Assembly (NCBI GenBank): GCA_017395555.1
Contig: JAFPUE010000111.1
Coordinates: 1-64,000, forward strand
Reading direction: 5' to 3'
From: Ruminiclostridium sp.
GTDB lineage: Bacteria; Bacillota; Clostridia; Oscillospirales; Ruminococcaceae
Length of the DNA stretch: 64,000 bases
Within the stretch, counting starts at the first letter, position 1. Each line of letters opens with the position of its first letter. The translations under genes were made by a program, and so were the position numbers. The notes below the pieces were generated by a model that was not told the DNA's origin, ran no database searches, and saw nothing but the letters and a program-made list of their open reading frames with translations. Below, in pieces: positions 27,235-36,488 of the stretch.

Positions 27235-27972
27235 ATGGACACAGAAAAAGAGAAAGAAAAGGATACCGGAAACGCTCCGGAGGACGAGAACGATATCCGC
27301 GAGACGGAAGAAGCGGACCGCGGCTTTGTCGCGTCCCGAAACGCCGATCATCTCATACATTGCCTCACCGTGATAGGCGAGATCGAGGGGCATTATATCC
27401 TCCCGCCGCAGAACAAAACGACGAAATACGAGCATATAATCCCGGCGCTCGTCGCTATCGAACAGGACAAGACGATCGAGGGTCTGCTGATAATCCTCAA
27501 CACCGTTGGCGGAGACGTGGAAGCGGGGCTCGCTATCGCGGAGCTTGTCGCGGGAATGGAGACTCCGACTGTCTCGATAGTCGTGGGCGGCGGTCACTCT
27601 ATCGGCGTACCGCTCGCGGTCTGCGCAAAACGCAGCTTTATCGTGCCTACCGCGACTATGACGATACACCCGGTACGAATGAACGGGCTGGTGCTCGGAA
27701 TACCGCAGACGCTTTCATATTTCGACAGAATGCAGGAGCGTATCACCAACTTCGTTACCCGCAACAGCCGCATAAGCGCGGAGCATTTCCGCGAGCTTAT
27801 GATGAAGAAGGACGAGCTTGTAATGGACGTCGGCTCGGTAGTTGACGGCGAGACCGCGGTAAAAGAGGGTCTTATTGACCACCTCGGCGGGCTGTCCGAC
27901 GCGATAAAATGCCTGTACTCGCTTATCGAGGAACGTGCGGAGCGCGAAAGGGCGGGTGAAAACGAATGCTGA
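27235..27972 (+). CDS. tepA: ClpP-fold serine protease, TepA family
   Basis: 245 residues, cytoplasmic. A charged N-terminus is followed by a ClpP/crotonase fold. [15 protein letters not shown] forms the oxyanion region, Ser122 in GGGHSIGVP is the likely nucleophile and His145 in TIHPVR the base. TepA of Bacillus has been linked to protein translocation and spore-protein turnover. The ATG at 27235 follows GGAGGG. The following gene is ylzJ-like and ftsK lies just beyond, the same neighbourhood as tepA-ylzJ-spoIIIE in Bacillus, which strongly supports the assignment. Confidence 0.88.
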   Translation: MDTEKEKEKDTGNAPEDENDIRETEEADRGFVASRNADHLIHCLTVIGEIEGHYILPPQNKTTKYEHIIPALVAIEQDKTIEGLLIILNTVGGDVEAGLAIAELVAGMETPTVSIVVGGGHSIGVPLAVCAKRSFIVPTATMTIHPVRMNGLVLGIPQTLSYFDRMQERITNFVTRNSRISAEHFRELMMKKDELVMDVGSVVDGETAVKEGLIDHLGGLSDAIKCLYSLIEERAERERAGENEC

Positions 27973-28184
27973 TACATTCTATCGTCAGCCTGTCGGACAT
28001 ATTCTGTAATACGGAAAATGCCTGCCCGCCCCCCGAATACCGCGCGGTGAACGGCGGTATTGTGGAGATAGAAGGCGGCAGAGTGCGGCGGCTGATATCC
28101 ACGGACCCGGCAATGTACCTCGACAGGCGGTATATGCCGTACACAAAATTTCCGGATAAAAAGGGAGCCGGTTTTCCCCGTTGA
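27966..28184 (+). CDS. ylzJ: YlzJ-like protein
   Basis: 72 residues, overlapping the end of tepA by seven bases. It has the YlzJ pattern: a short N-terminal segment beginning [13 protein letters not shown], a central strand region ([14 protein letters not shown]), and the [16 protein letters not shown] block that corresponds to the LSTDP-x-x-(F/Y)L motif of Bacillus YlzJ. Function is unknown. Its place between tepA and ftsK is conserved in Bacillus, although uppP and a lipoprotein gene intervene here. Confidence 0.78.
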   Translation: MLIHSIVSLSDIFCNTENACPPPEYRAVNGGIVEIEGGRVRRLISTDPAMYLDRRYMPYTKFPDKKGAGFPR

Positions 28185-28219
28185 TCTGCGGGGAAAACGG
28201 CAGACAGGAGATATACATA

Positions 28220-29086
28220 ATGGACAATACAATAAGTGCGATAATTCAGGGGATAATCCAGGGACTTACAGAGTTCCTGCCGGTATCGAGCTCGGGACAC
28301 CTTTCGGTGGCACAGCATTTCATGAATGTCGAGGAAGGGAGCATGACGCTTTCCGTTGTGCTGCATCTCGGCACGCTGATCGCGGTCATAGTCGCGTTTC
28401 ACAAGCGGATATGGGGCATGATAAAGGAGTTCTTCCTTTCAATACGGGATATCTTCAAGGGAGAGTTCAGCTGGCACAACATGAACGACGACAGGCGCAT
28501 GATGATAATGGTGATCATCGCGACGCTGATACTTGTGCCGTTTGTGCTGATAAAGGACTTCTTCACATCGGTGACGGGCGACGGCGATATAATCTTCGAG
28601 GGATGCGCGTTCCTGTTCACGTCGCTTGTGCTGTTCCTGTCCGATGCCTGCGTAAAAGGCAAAAAAACGGGTAAGGATATGAAGGTCAAGGACGCGATAA
28701 CGGTTGGACTTTTCCAGTGCGTGGCGCTGTTCCCCGGCGTGAGCCGCTCGGGAAGCACGATCTCCGCGGGTCTTTTCTGCGGACTTACACGCGAGACGGC
28801 TGCGGCATTCTCGTTTATACTCGGTATCCCGGCGATACTCGGAAGCGCGCTGCTCGAAGGCGTTGACGTGATAAAGTCCGGCGAGCAGCTTGATGTTCTC
28901 CCGCTTGTGATAGGCGCGGCAGTTGCGGCAGTTGTGGGACTGCTCGCGATAAAGCTCGTGCAGATAATAATAAAGAACGACAAATTCAAGATCTTCGGTA
29001 TATACACACTTATCATCGGTGTAGCCTGCATAAGCGTCGGCATTTACGAAAACGTCACCGGAACAAAGATATTCCTCGGAATGTAG
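28220..29086 (+). CDS. uppP: Undecaprenyl-diphosphate phosphatase
   Basis: 288 residues, integral membrane protein with about eight helices. It removes a phosphate from undecaprenyl diphosphate so the carrier lipid can be reused for peptidoglycan and other surface polymers; extra copies give bacitracin tolerance. Catalytic motifs are intact: GLTEFLPVSSSGHL and FPGVSRSGSTISAG. The ATG at 28220 follows AGGAGA. It lies 35 bases after ylzJ and is probably co-transcribed with tepA. Confidence 0.95.
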   Translation: MDNTISAIIQGIIQGLTEFLPVSSSGHLSVAQHFMNVEEGSMTLSVVLHLGTLIAVIVAFHKRIWGMIKEFFLSIRDIFKGEFSWHNMNDDRRMMIMVIIATLILVPFVLIKDFFTSVTGDGDIIFEGCAFLFTSLVLFLSDACVKGKKTGKDMKVKDAITVGLFQCVALFPGVSRSGSTISAGLFCGLTRETAAAFSFILGIPAILGSALLEGVDVIKSGEQLDVLPLVIGAAVAAVVGLLAIKLVQIIIKNDKFKIFGIYTLIIGVACISVGIYENVTGTKIFLGM

Positions 29087-29128
29087 CGCCGAAGCCGGCG
29101 CGGGCAGTCCCAGAGGGAGGTATGATAA

Positions 29129-29515
29129 ATGAAAAAGTTTATTACCGCAATTCCTGCCCTGCTGGCAGCGGCGCTTTTGTGCTCCTGCGCAGATACGGCA
29201 GGCACGAAAGCCGACACGATCGCGGGCAAGACCTTTGTCTGGGAGAAAGAAGGCTTCGGCGGAGATTTCACGATCACACTGAACGAGGACGGCACTTACG
29301 GTTATTATGAAGGATTTCTCAGCAGCTATATCGGAGCGGGAAAATGGACGGAAGAGAACGGCAGGCTGACGCTAACCGAGACATCGGGCTACGATTTCGT
29401 TTTCCGGTTTGACGTAAAGGACGGCGAGCTTGTCTATGTATCCGACGGCTCGGACGGATTTATATACACAAAGGTGGAAAACGGCGACAGATTCATACCG
29501 CAGAACACAAACTAA
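29129..29515 (+). CDS. Small lipocalin-like lipoprotein
   Basis: 128 residues. A lipoprotein signal peptide (LLAAALLCSC, lipid-modified Cys about 20) is followed by a small beta-barrel-like pattern (KTFVWEKEGFGGDFTITL, GKWTEENGRLTLTE, ELVYVSDGSDGFIY) typical of short extracytoplasmic lipocalin-like or DUF5640-like lipoproteins. GGGAGG precedes the ATG. It may be a ligand-binding or stress-related surface protein; no specific function can be assigned. Confidence 0.75.
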   Translation: MKKFITAIPALLAAALLCSCADTAGTKADTIAGKTFVWEKEGFGGDFTITLNEDGTYGYYEGFLSSYIGAGKWTEENGRLTLTETSGYDFVFRFDVKDGELVYVSDGSDGFIYTKVENGDRFIPQNTN

Positions 29516-29593
29516 ACACCTTTTTATGTAAGAACAGAATGATATCTGCGCGGCCTATAAATTAGTTTGGCCGCAAAAGAGGAGATAAAAACA

Positions 29594-32542
29594 ATGGCAG
29601 AAACAAAAAAGAGCCCGTCGGCTAATACAAAGACAAAAAAGACGGCGGCGGATAACGACAAAAGAAAAGCGGCGCTTATGCAGGCGAACGCGAAAAAGCG
29701 GCACACCATATCGATAGTGCTGTTTGCGGTTGGTCTGCTGGTGCTCGCGTTCGCGTTCATCGGAGACGCGGCGGCAGAGACACCCTCAGCGTGGGATATA
29801 ATTCACGGCTTCCTGTACGGCGTGTTCGGGCTGTCTTCGTTCCTCGTAGGTCCCGTTATCATATACATAGCGGTGCTGATCTCGGCAGATATGACGAAAG
29901 CCACCGTCACGAAACGCATGATACAATTGTTGTTCGCAATACTGTTGCTGTGCGCGGCGGCGCAGGTGTTCTTCGTCGGCAGCATAGGTGACCCGGCGGC
30001 AGCCGAGCAGTCTTTCGGTGATAAGATAAACTATACATACGATATGGGCAAGCAGCTCTCCGGCGGCGGTGTCGCGGGAATGGTGCTCGGCATACCGCTT
30101 CTGCTGTTCGGACAGGTAGGCGCGATAATAATACTTGTGCTCGCCGTGTTCGTAATGGTCATGATCGCCGCGGACAAGTCCCTCGCCGATCTGTTCCGTA
30201 TGTTCCGCAAGCCGGCGCAGAAGATAAAGGAGCACCACGAACGTGTTGCAGAGGAACGTGAGTATATCCGCCCGGAGCTCGAACGACTCGAACAGGAGCG
30301 CCGTATGCAGCGTATGCAGGAGCGCGACAGACGCAACGCCGAAAAAGCGGAGAAGCGCGCCGAGCGTGAGCTTTCCGCCGAGGCGAAGCGCAGAAGCAAG
30401 TTCGATTCTATCGCGAGCGTGACCACCGGCGCACAGCAGGAGGTCACAGAGGAGGAAAAGAAAGAGGCTGCCCGCAAGGAAAAGGAATCAAAGGATCCCG
30501 TAAAGGAGCAGAAAAAGGACAGCGCCGTTTTCCAGAAGGATCTTAACGAATATCTCAATGTAAAATACGACAAGCGCGGGCTGAATCCCACGCCCGCCTT
30601 CCCCGTTGACGATACGCCGTCCGAGCCGTACAGACCGGACGCGCCGAAATACGCGGACGAGACCGGCGACGAGAACACCGGCAAACGGCTGAACCCGGTT
30701 GTAAAACACGAAAGCCTTATTGACCCGGCACTCGCCGCGGCTGCCGAAGCAGCGACAGCGACAGCGCAGAGCGAAACGGCAAATGCCGAAGAAGCGCCCG
30801 CCCCGATAAAGATCGAGACACAGTTCGACGACGACGATGTTCCCTTCGATATCCCGCCGGAGCAGCAGGACAAGCCCGTGCCGGAGGAAAAGAAGCAGGA
30901 TAGCGATATCGTCGAGGCGATAAAGGACTTCACCCGCGAACAGGCGGAACGCGCCGCAGCCGCGGAGGACAATGCCCGTGTGCTCGGTACGGTCATAGGC
31001 GAGGACGAGAACGGACAGAGACGCGTGGACGAGATAATCTCCGAGAACGATCAGTACACGCTCCCGCCGCTTGAGCTGCTCAACGACGTTGTGCATGACC
31101 GCTCCGACGCAGATATCAGCGCCGAGATCGAGCATAATGCCGTTACCCTTGTAAATACGCTCCGCAGCTTCGGAGTTGAGACGAAGTTCCTCGAAGCCGC
31201 GAGAGGTCCTTCCGTAACGCGCTATGAGCTCCAGCCCGCGCCCGGTGTCAAGATCTCCAAGATCACCGGACTCGTGGACGATCTCGCGCTCAACCTTGCT
31301 ACCGCGGGAGTTCGTATCGAAGCGCCTATCCCGAACAAGGCGGCTGTCGGCATCGAGGTGCCGAACAAGACCGTCGAGAGCGTACCGTTCCGCGAAATGG
31401 TTGACACGAAAGAGTTCCGCGAGACAAAGAGCAAGCTCGGCGCTGTGCTCGGAAAGAGCATTTCCGGCGACATCGTAATTGCCGATATCGCGAAGATGCC
31501 GCATATTCTTATCGCGGGTACTACCGGCTCCGGTAAATCCGTGTGCGTGAACTCTATCATAATGAGCATACTGTTCCGCTCGACACCGGACGAGGTTCGT
31601 TTCCTGATGATAGACCCGAAAGCGGTTGAATTTATGATATACAACGGCATACCGCACCTGCTGATACCCGTTGTAACAGACCCGAAAAAGGCATCCGGCG
31701 CGCTCGCGTGGGCAGTCACCGAAATGCTCAACCGCTACAAGCTGTTTTCCGACAATAATGTCCGCGATCTTACCGGCTTCAACAAGCTCGCCAAGACGAG
31801 AGAAGACCTTACGGTAATGCCGCAGATCGTAATATTCATAGACGAGCTCGCAGACCTGATGATGGCTTCTCCGGGAGAAGTCGAGGACAGCATTTGCCGA
31901 CTTGCGCAGATGGCGAGAGCTGCGGGAATGCACCTTGTTATCGCTACGCAGCGCCCGTCCGTAAACGTCGTTACCGGTGTCATCAAGGCTAATATACCCT
32001 CGCGTATCGCGCTCAAAGTCGCTTCGCAGGTGGACAGCCGCACTATCATCGACGGCGCGGGAGCCGAGAAGCTGCTCGGAAAGGGCGATATGCTGTACGC
32101 TCCTGTGGGCATGGTTAAGCCGCTGCGTGTGCAGGGCTGCTGGATATCCGACAAGGAAGTCGAGCGCGTTGTCGAGTTCATCAAGAACTCGTTCATTCTC
32201 GATTATGACCAGAGCGTTATCGACGAGATAGACCGTCAGGCGGAGCTTGCCGCGCAGAAAGCAGAGAAAGGCGGAAAGAACCGCGGTGATGACGAAGAGA
32301 GCGGCGGCGTAGATGTAAACGACGACAAGCTCGACGAAGCGATAGAAGCCGTTATCGAAGCGGGACAGGCTTCCACATCATACCTCCAGCGCCGTCTGAA
32401 GCTCGGCTACGGACGTGCCGCGCGCCTCATCGACACCATGGAACAGCTCGGTGTTGTCGGCGGCTACGAGGGCGCAAAGCCCCGTCAGGTCATCATGACC
32501 AAGCAGGAATGGTACGAACGGAAGATGAATAAAAGTGAATAA
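29594..32542 (+). CDS. ftsK: FtsK/SpoIIIE DNA translocase
   Basis: 982 residues. Four membrane helices near the N-terminus (about 40-200) anchor it at the septum. A long charged linker (about 210-500, rich in Glu, Lys and Ala) follows. The motor has Walker [16 protein letters not shown] at about 638-652, Walker [13 protein letters not shown] at about 748 and a C-terminal winged-helix gamma domain ([21 protein letters not shown]) that reads polar DNA motifs. It pumps chromosomal DNA through the closing septum in division or sporulation. The ATG at 29594 follows GAGGAG by nine bases; an in-frame TTG upstream is ignored. Confidence 0.95.
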   Translation: MAETKKSPSANTKTKKTAADNDKRKAALMQANAKKRHTISIVLFAVGLLVLAFAFIGDAAAETPSAWDIIHGFLYGVFGLSSFLVGPVIIYIAVLISADMTKATVTKRMIQLLFAILLLCAAAQVFFVGSIGDPAAAEQSFGDKINYTYDMGKQLSGGGVAGMVLGIPLLLFGQVGAIIILVLAVFVMVMIAADKSLADLFRMFRKPAQKIKEHHERVAEEREYIRPELERLEQERRMQRMQERDRRNAEKAEKRAERELSAEAKRRSKFDSIASVTTGAQQEVTEEEKKEAARKEKESKDPVKEQKKDSAVFQKDLNEYLNVKYDKRGLNPTPAFPVDDTPSEPYRPDAPKYADETGDENTGKRLNPVVKHESLIDPALAAAAEAATATAQSETANAEEAPAPIKIETQFDDDDVPFDIPPEQQDKPVPEEKKQDSDIVEAIKDFTREQAERAAAAEDNARVLGTVIGEDENGQRRVDEIISENDQYTLPPLELLNDVVHDRSDADISAEIEHNAVTLVNTLRSFGVETKFLEAARGPSVTRYELQPAPGVKISKITGLVDDLALNLATAGVRIEAPIPNKAAVGIEVPNKTVESVPFREMVDTKEFRETKSKLGAVLGKSISGDIVIADIAKMPHILIAGTTGSGKSVCVNSIIMSILFRSTPDEVRFLMIDPKAVEFMIYNGIPHLLIPVVTDPKKASGALAWAVTEMLNRYKLFSDNNVRDLTGFNKLAKTREDLTVMPQIVIFIDELADLMMASPGEVEDSICRLAQMARAAGMHLVIATQRPSVNVVTGVIKANIPSRIALKVASQVDSRTIIDGAGAEKLLGKGDMLYAPVGMVKPLRVQGCWISDKEVERVVEFIKNSFILDYDQSVIDEIDRQAELAAQKAEKGGKNRGDDEESGGVDVNDDKLDEAIEAVIEAGQASTSYLQRRLKLGYGRAARLIDTMEQLGVVGGYEGAKPRQVIMTKQEWYERKMNKSE

Positions 32543-32625
32543 TGAATAATTGTGGTGCATCGTTCGTCCTCAAAGCGCCCTGCTTTGCCTGCGGCTGCAT
32601 ATCTGAATCGTGACGAAGCGGAAAG
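32543..32625 (-). repeat. Dispersed repeat R3, inverted
   Basis: AATGAATAATTGTGG at the left and CTGAATCGTGACGAAG at the right: the R3 ends in reverse orientation, with a longer core (CTTTGCCTGCGGCTGC). It starts directly after the ftsK stop codon. Confidence 0.6.
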
Positions 32626-32646
32626 CTCCGAAAAAAGGGACGGGAA

Positions 32647-33465
32647 ATGGAAAGAAGTACAGACAGACTGAAAGTGCTTGACCGCGACGCGGTGAAATAC
32701 ATAGCAATATTCATTATGTTCTGGGGTCACCTGTTCGCGTGGCTGACGCTTATGCGCGGGCTTGCGATAAACAACGATCCTTATTTGGTCATGCCGCTGT
32801 GGCAGAATTTACTGTCTCACGCCTCCCTTATCTGCCCGCCTGTGATGTTTTTCATGATAACCGACGGCTATAAATACACGCGGGACAGAAAAAAATACGC
32901 CCTGCGTCTGCTGATACTTGCCTGTATAACACAGCCCTTCGACTGGCTTGTGTGGGTGCCTGTACACGGCTGGTGGACGGCGAACGTAATCTTCACGCTG
33001 CTGTTCGGACTGCTTGCGATAATGGCGTGGGAGAGCGGGCTGAAAAAGTGGCAGCGCGTTACGCTCGTTATTCTTTGCAGCCTTGCAACTCTGCTGATAC
33101 AATCCGACTGGGAGATATTCGGAGTCCCGCTGATCTTCTTCCTTCACTTTTACCGCGATAAGCCGAAGAAACGGCTTGCCGCTTTTTCGATAATTATTGC
33201 GATATGGAAAGGGCTCGGCTTTTTCTGGCAGATACTCGGCGGTACATTTGACTTTACTGCGGTATTCAACGGCGTAATGGATATACTGTTCGTAATGCTC
33301 GGATATCTACTGCCTGCTGTCTTCTGCAACGGCAAGAAGGGAAAACACCCCGTATTCGCGAAGTGGTTTTTCTATGTGTTCTATCCGCTCCACTATCTTA
33401 TAATATGGATAATATTTGTACTTACGCCGGAGTATGCAAACCCGTTCGTAATGTATCAATTCTGA
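32647..33465 (+). CDS. TraX-family membrane protein
   Basis: 272 residues with about eight membrane helices. The N-terminus LDRDAVKYIAIFIMFWGHLF is the TraX signature region. F-plasmid TraX acetylates pilin, but chromosomal TraX-like proteins in Firmicutes are best described as putative membrane acyltransferases without known substrate. The ATG follows AGGGACGGG. No conjugation genes are near, so a pilin role is unlikely here. Confidence 0.85.
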   Translation: MERSTDRLKVLDRDAVKYIAIFIMFWGHLFAWLTLMRGLAINNDPYLVMPLWQNLLSHASLICPPVMFFMITDGYKYTRDRKKYALRLLILACITQPFDWLVWVPVHGWWTANVIFTLLFGLLAIMAWESGLKKWQRVTLVILCSLATLLIQSDWEIFGVPLIFFLHFYRDKPKKRLAAFSIIIAIWKGLGFFWQILGGTFDFTAVFNGVMDILFVMLGYLLPAVFCNGKKGKHPVFAKWFFYVFYPLHYLIIWIIFVLTPEYANPFVMYQF

Positions 33466-33484
33466 TCTGTCGCACAGACTTACG

Positions 33485-33570
33485 GGTCTCGTCACGATTC
33501 AGATACGCGCGCGAAGCGCGCTCCGCAACTATTCATTATTCATTATTCATTATTCACTATTCATTAAAAA
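33485..33570 (+). repeat. Dispersed repeat R3 with ATTATTC tandem tail
   Basis: TCTCGTCACGATTCAGATAC, a GCGCGCGAAGCGCGC palindrome, CTCCGCAAC, then four or five tandem ATTATTC-type units. It ends 11 bases before the ribosome site of the next gene. Confidence 0.75.
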
Positions 33571-33581
33571 GAGGTGATCCT

Positions 33582-35462
33582 ATGCCGTTTTTGCCCGTAT
33601 CCAGAAAGGATATGCAGGAGAGAAACATCGAACAATTTGATTTTATCTGCGTGACGGGTGACGCTTATGTCGATCACCCGTCCTTTGGCATTGCAATAAT
33701 TTCGCGGCTGCTGGAGAGCTTCGGCTGCACGGTTGGAATGATAGCACAGCCGGTCAGCGATGCGGATTTTTCGCGTCTCGGCGAGCCGAAATACGCGTTC
33801 ATGGTCACGGGCGGCAACATAGACAGTATGGTGTCGAATTACACCGTAGCCCTCAAAAAGCGTAACGACGACGCGTACAGCGCGGGCGGCATCGGCGGCA
33901 AGCGCCCCGACAGAGCGGTGATAACCTACTGCCGCAGATTAAAACGGCTGTTCCCGGAAGCGGAGATAGCGATAGGCGGTCTCGAAGCGTCCCTGCGCAG
34001 ATTCGCTCACTACGACTATTGGGACGACTGCGTTATGCAGTCGATACTCGTTGACAGCGGCGCAGAACTGCTGATGTATGGCATGGGCGAGCTCACCGTG
34101 ACCGAGATATGGAACCGCTTCAAGGCGGGCGACAAGCTCCGCGATATGCACGACATTCGCGGGACGTGCTATCTCACGGAACCTGTGAACACACCGATAG
34201 GCGCGGTGCAGTGCGACAGCTTCGAGCTTGTCCGCGACAACAAGAAAGCATACGCAAAGTCCTGCCGAAAGCAGTACGACGAGCAGGACGAGGTGTACGG
34301 ACGCACAATAGTGCAGCGCCACGGGGATATGATGCTTGTGCAGAACCCGCCGCAGCGCAGCCTGACGCAGTCCGAGTTTGACCGCGCGTATGAGCTGCCG
34401 TATATGAGGGCGTACCACCCGATGTACGAGAAGGAGGGCGGCGTGCCGTCGATAAAGGAAGTCGAGTTCTCGATCACCCACAACCGCGGCTGCTTCGGCT
34501 TCTGCAACTTCTGCTCGATAGCGCTGCATCAGGGCAGACGCATACAGACAAGAAGCGCGGAGTCGGTGCTGAACGAGGCGAAGGAGCTTGCCTCGTCCCC
34601 GAAATTCAAGGGATATATACATGATGTGGGAGGTCCCACCGCGGACTTTCGTTTCCCGTCCTGCGAAAAGCAGATAAAGAGCGGGCTGTGTAAGGGCAGG
34701 AAGTGCCTTGCGCCGTCGCCCTGCCCGAATATGAAGGTGGATCACACCGAGTATCTGTCGATACTGCGGAAGATGAGAGAGATAAAGAACGTAAAGAAGG
34801 TATTCGTGCGCTCCGGAATACGCTACGACTATCTCATAGAAGACAAAAACGACGAGTTCATGAAGGAGCTTATCGCAAACCACATCAGCGGTCAGCTCAA
34901 AGTCGCTCCCGAGCACGCGAGCAACAAGGTACTCGACTATATGGGAAAGCCGCATATCGAGATATATGAGCGCTTCGAGAAGAAATTCTACGATATCACA
35001 AAGGGTATGGGCAAGGAGCAGTACCTTGTGCCGTACCTTATGTCCTCGCACCCGGGCTGCACTATGAAGGACGCTGTCGATCTTGCCGTATTTCTGAAAA
35101 AGCACAATATCCGCCCGGAGCAGGTGCAGGACTTCTACCCTACCCCCGGAACTATATCGACGGCGATGTTCTATACCGGGCTTGACCCGTACACGCTCGA
35201 ACCGGTGTTTGTACCGAGAAAGTACGAGGAAAAGAAGCTGCAGCGGGCTTTGCTGCAATACTACAAGAAGGAGAACCGCGATCTCGTGGAGAAGGCGCTG
35301 ACGATCGCGGGACGGCGAGATCTGATCGGAAGCGGAGCCGGCTGCCTGATACCGGCGGCTCCCGGCGGCAGAAAGGACGCAGGCAATGAGGCAAAACGTC
35401 CCGGGAAAAAGGGCGGCAGACCGTATAACGCACCAAAGAGCGGCAGAAAGAAAAATCGCTGA
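33582..35462 (+). CDS. ygiQ: YgiQ-family radical SAM protein
   Basis: 626 residues of the UPF0313/YgiQ family. The N-terminal B12-binding-like region (DAYVDHPSFGIAIISRLLE) precedes a radical SAM domain whose [4Fe-4S] motif CFGFCNFC lies in HNRGCFGFCNFCSIALHQGR. The C-terminal part has PHIEIYERFEKKFYDITKGM and a basic tail. The reaction catalysed is unknown for the family. The ATG at 33582 follows GAGGTGATCC. Its end overlaps the next gene by 77 bases in another frame. Confidence 0.93.
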   Translation: MPFLPVSRKDMQERNIEQFDFICVTGDAYVDHPSFGIAIISRLLESFGCTVGMIAQPVSDADFSRLGEPKYAFMVTGGNIDSMVSNYTVALKKRNDDAYSAGGIGGKRPDRAVITYCRRLKRLFPEAEIAIGGLEASLRRFAHYDYWDDCVMQSILVDSGAELLMYGMGELTVTEIWNRFKAGDKLRDMHDIRGTCYLTEPVNTPIGAVQCDSFELVRDNKKAYAKSCRKQYDEQDEVYGRTIVQRHGDMMLVQNPPQRSLTQSEFDRAYELPYMRAYHPMYEKEGGVPSIKEVEFSITHNRGCFGFCNFCSIALHQGRRIQTRSAESVLNEAKELASSPKFKGYIHDVGGPTADFRFPSCEKQIKSGLCKGRKCLAPSPCPNMKVDHTEYLSILRKMREIKNVKKVFVRSGIRYDYLIEDKNDEFMKELIANHISGQLKVAPEHASNKVLDYMGKPHIEIYERFEKKFYDITKGMGKEQYLVPYLMSSHPGCTMKDAVDLAVFLKKHNIRPEQVQDFYPTPGTISTAMFYTGLDPYTLEPVFVPRKYEEKKLQRALLQYYKKENRDLVEKALTIAGRRDLIGSGAGCLIPAAPGGRKDAGNEAKRPGKKGGRPYNAPKSGRKKNR

Positions 35463-36354
35463 AGCGCTTGTTCCCGCAGTTATCCTGCTGACTGCGCTTA
35501 TGATCGTCCTGATACGCGTGTTTTATCCCGACTCGGACAGTCCCGGCAAAAGCGCGTATCTACCGACGGACGGAAGCTGCGCGGAGGTGTATTTTATTGA
35601 TGTCGGTCAGGGCGACTGCGCTCTGATACATTCGGGCGATACCGACATACTGATAGACAGCGGAGAATACCAGAGCCTGCCGGACGTGTGCCGCGTGCTT
35701 GACTCGCTCGGGGTAAAGGAGCTCGACTATGCGGTAGTGTCTCACCCGCACTCCGATCACATGGGCTGTATGTACCGGCTGATAGAGATATACGGCGCAG
35801 GAACGGTCATAATGCCGGAGATACCGGACGCGATGATCCCGGTGAATTTGTCGTACTCGTCGCTTATGTCGGCAATTGAGGAGCGGGATATCCCCGCCGT
35901 TTATGCGAAAGCGGGCACGGTGACAAACCTCGGAGACGCGGGTGCGCTCGATATCATAGCTCCGGTTGGCGGGTATGAAGACCTGAATAATTATTCCGCC
36001 GTGATAAGATACCGGTTCGGGGAAACGAGCTTCCTGTTCTGCGGCGATATCGAAAAGGAAGCGGAGCAGGATATCCTATCCGCCGGTAATGACATTTCCG
36101 CGGACGTGATAAAGGTGCCGCACCACGGAAGCGGTTCTTCGAGCACAAGAGCGTTTGTGCAGGCGGTCTCGCCCCATTATGCGGTATTCAGCGTCGGACA
36201 GGAGAACGACTTCGGGCATCCGCACGCAAATATCGTACAGCTTTACAGGTCTGTGGGCGCTCAGATCTTCCGCACCGATCTTAACGGCACGGTCACGTTC
36301 GTTACCGACGGAAAATCCGTCATTGCTCCGGAAAAGCAGGCAGCGGCAGCGTGA
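35386..36354 (+). CDS. Membrane-anchored ComEC-like metallo-beta-lactamase-fold hydrolase
   Basis: 322 residues. After a basic N-terminus, one membrane helix at about 30-48 (PAVILLTALMIVLIRVF) precedes a metallo-beta-lactamase domain (VYFIDVGQGDCALIHSGD; metal motif HPHSDHMG; VIKVPHHGSGSSS). This equals the extracellular C-terminal domain of the competence protein ComEC without its channel. A periplasm-side nuclease or phosphodiesterase is plausible. The start overlaps ygiQ by 77 bases with AAAGGA upstream; a start near residue 39 would remove most of the helix, so the overlap is favoured. Confidence 0.82.
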   Translation: MRQNVPGKRAADRITHQRAAERKIAEALVPAVILLTALMIVLIRVFYPDSDSPGKSAYLPTDGSCAEVYFIDVGQGDCALIHSGDTDILIDSGEYQSLPDVCRVLDSLGVKELDYAVVSHPHSDHMGCMYRLIEIYGAGTVIMPEIPDAMIPVNLSYSSLMSAIEERDIPAVYAKAGTVTNLGDAGALDIIAPVGGYEDLNNYSAVIRYRFGETSFLFCGDIEKEAEQDILSAGNDISADVIKVPHHGSGSSSTRAFVQAVSPHYAVFSVGQENDFGHPHANIVQLYRSVGAQIFRTDLNGTVTFVTDGKSVIAPEKQAAAA

Positions 36355-36384
36355 CGCGCACCCGACGAACATTTTTGTAAAGTA

Positions 36385-36413
36385 TTGTAAATAATTTATA
36401 TTTATGATATAAT
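36385..36413 (+). promoter_or_regulatory. Sigma-70 promoter of the hybrid kinase
   Basis: TTGTAA and TATAAT with a 17-base spacer, TGA before the -10 box. A short tandem repeat (TTATATTTCTAT twice) follows in the leader before the GGAGGG ribosome site. Confidence 0.7.
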
Positions 36414-36488
36414 ATTAATAAGCATTATATTTCTATATCTTATATTTCTATCTCTTTCACACTTTTATGACTTACGGAGGGACGAGGT

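Noticed and set aside
30488..31933. Open frame of 481 codons antisense to ftsK
   Set aside because: The sense strand encodes the intact FtsK motor; the antisense frame shows only composition bias.
32647..33465. Conjugative element, suggested by TraX
   Set aside because: No relaxase, coupling protein, pilin or integrase is nearby; ftsK is the chromosomal septal type, and TraX-like proteins are common on Firmicute chromosomes.
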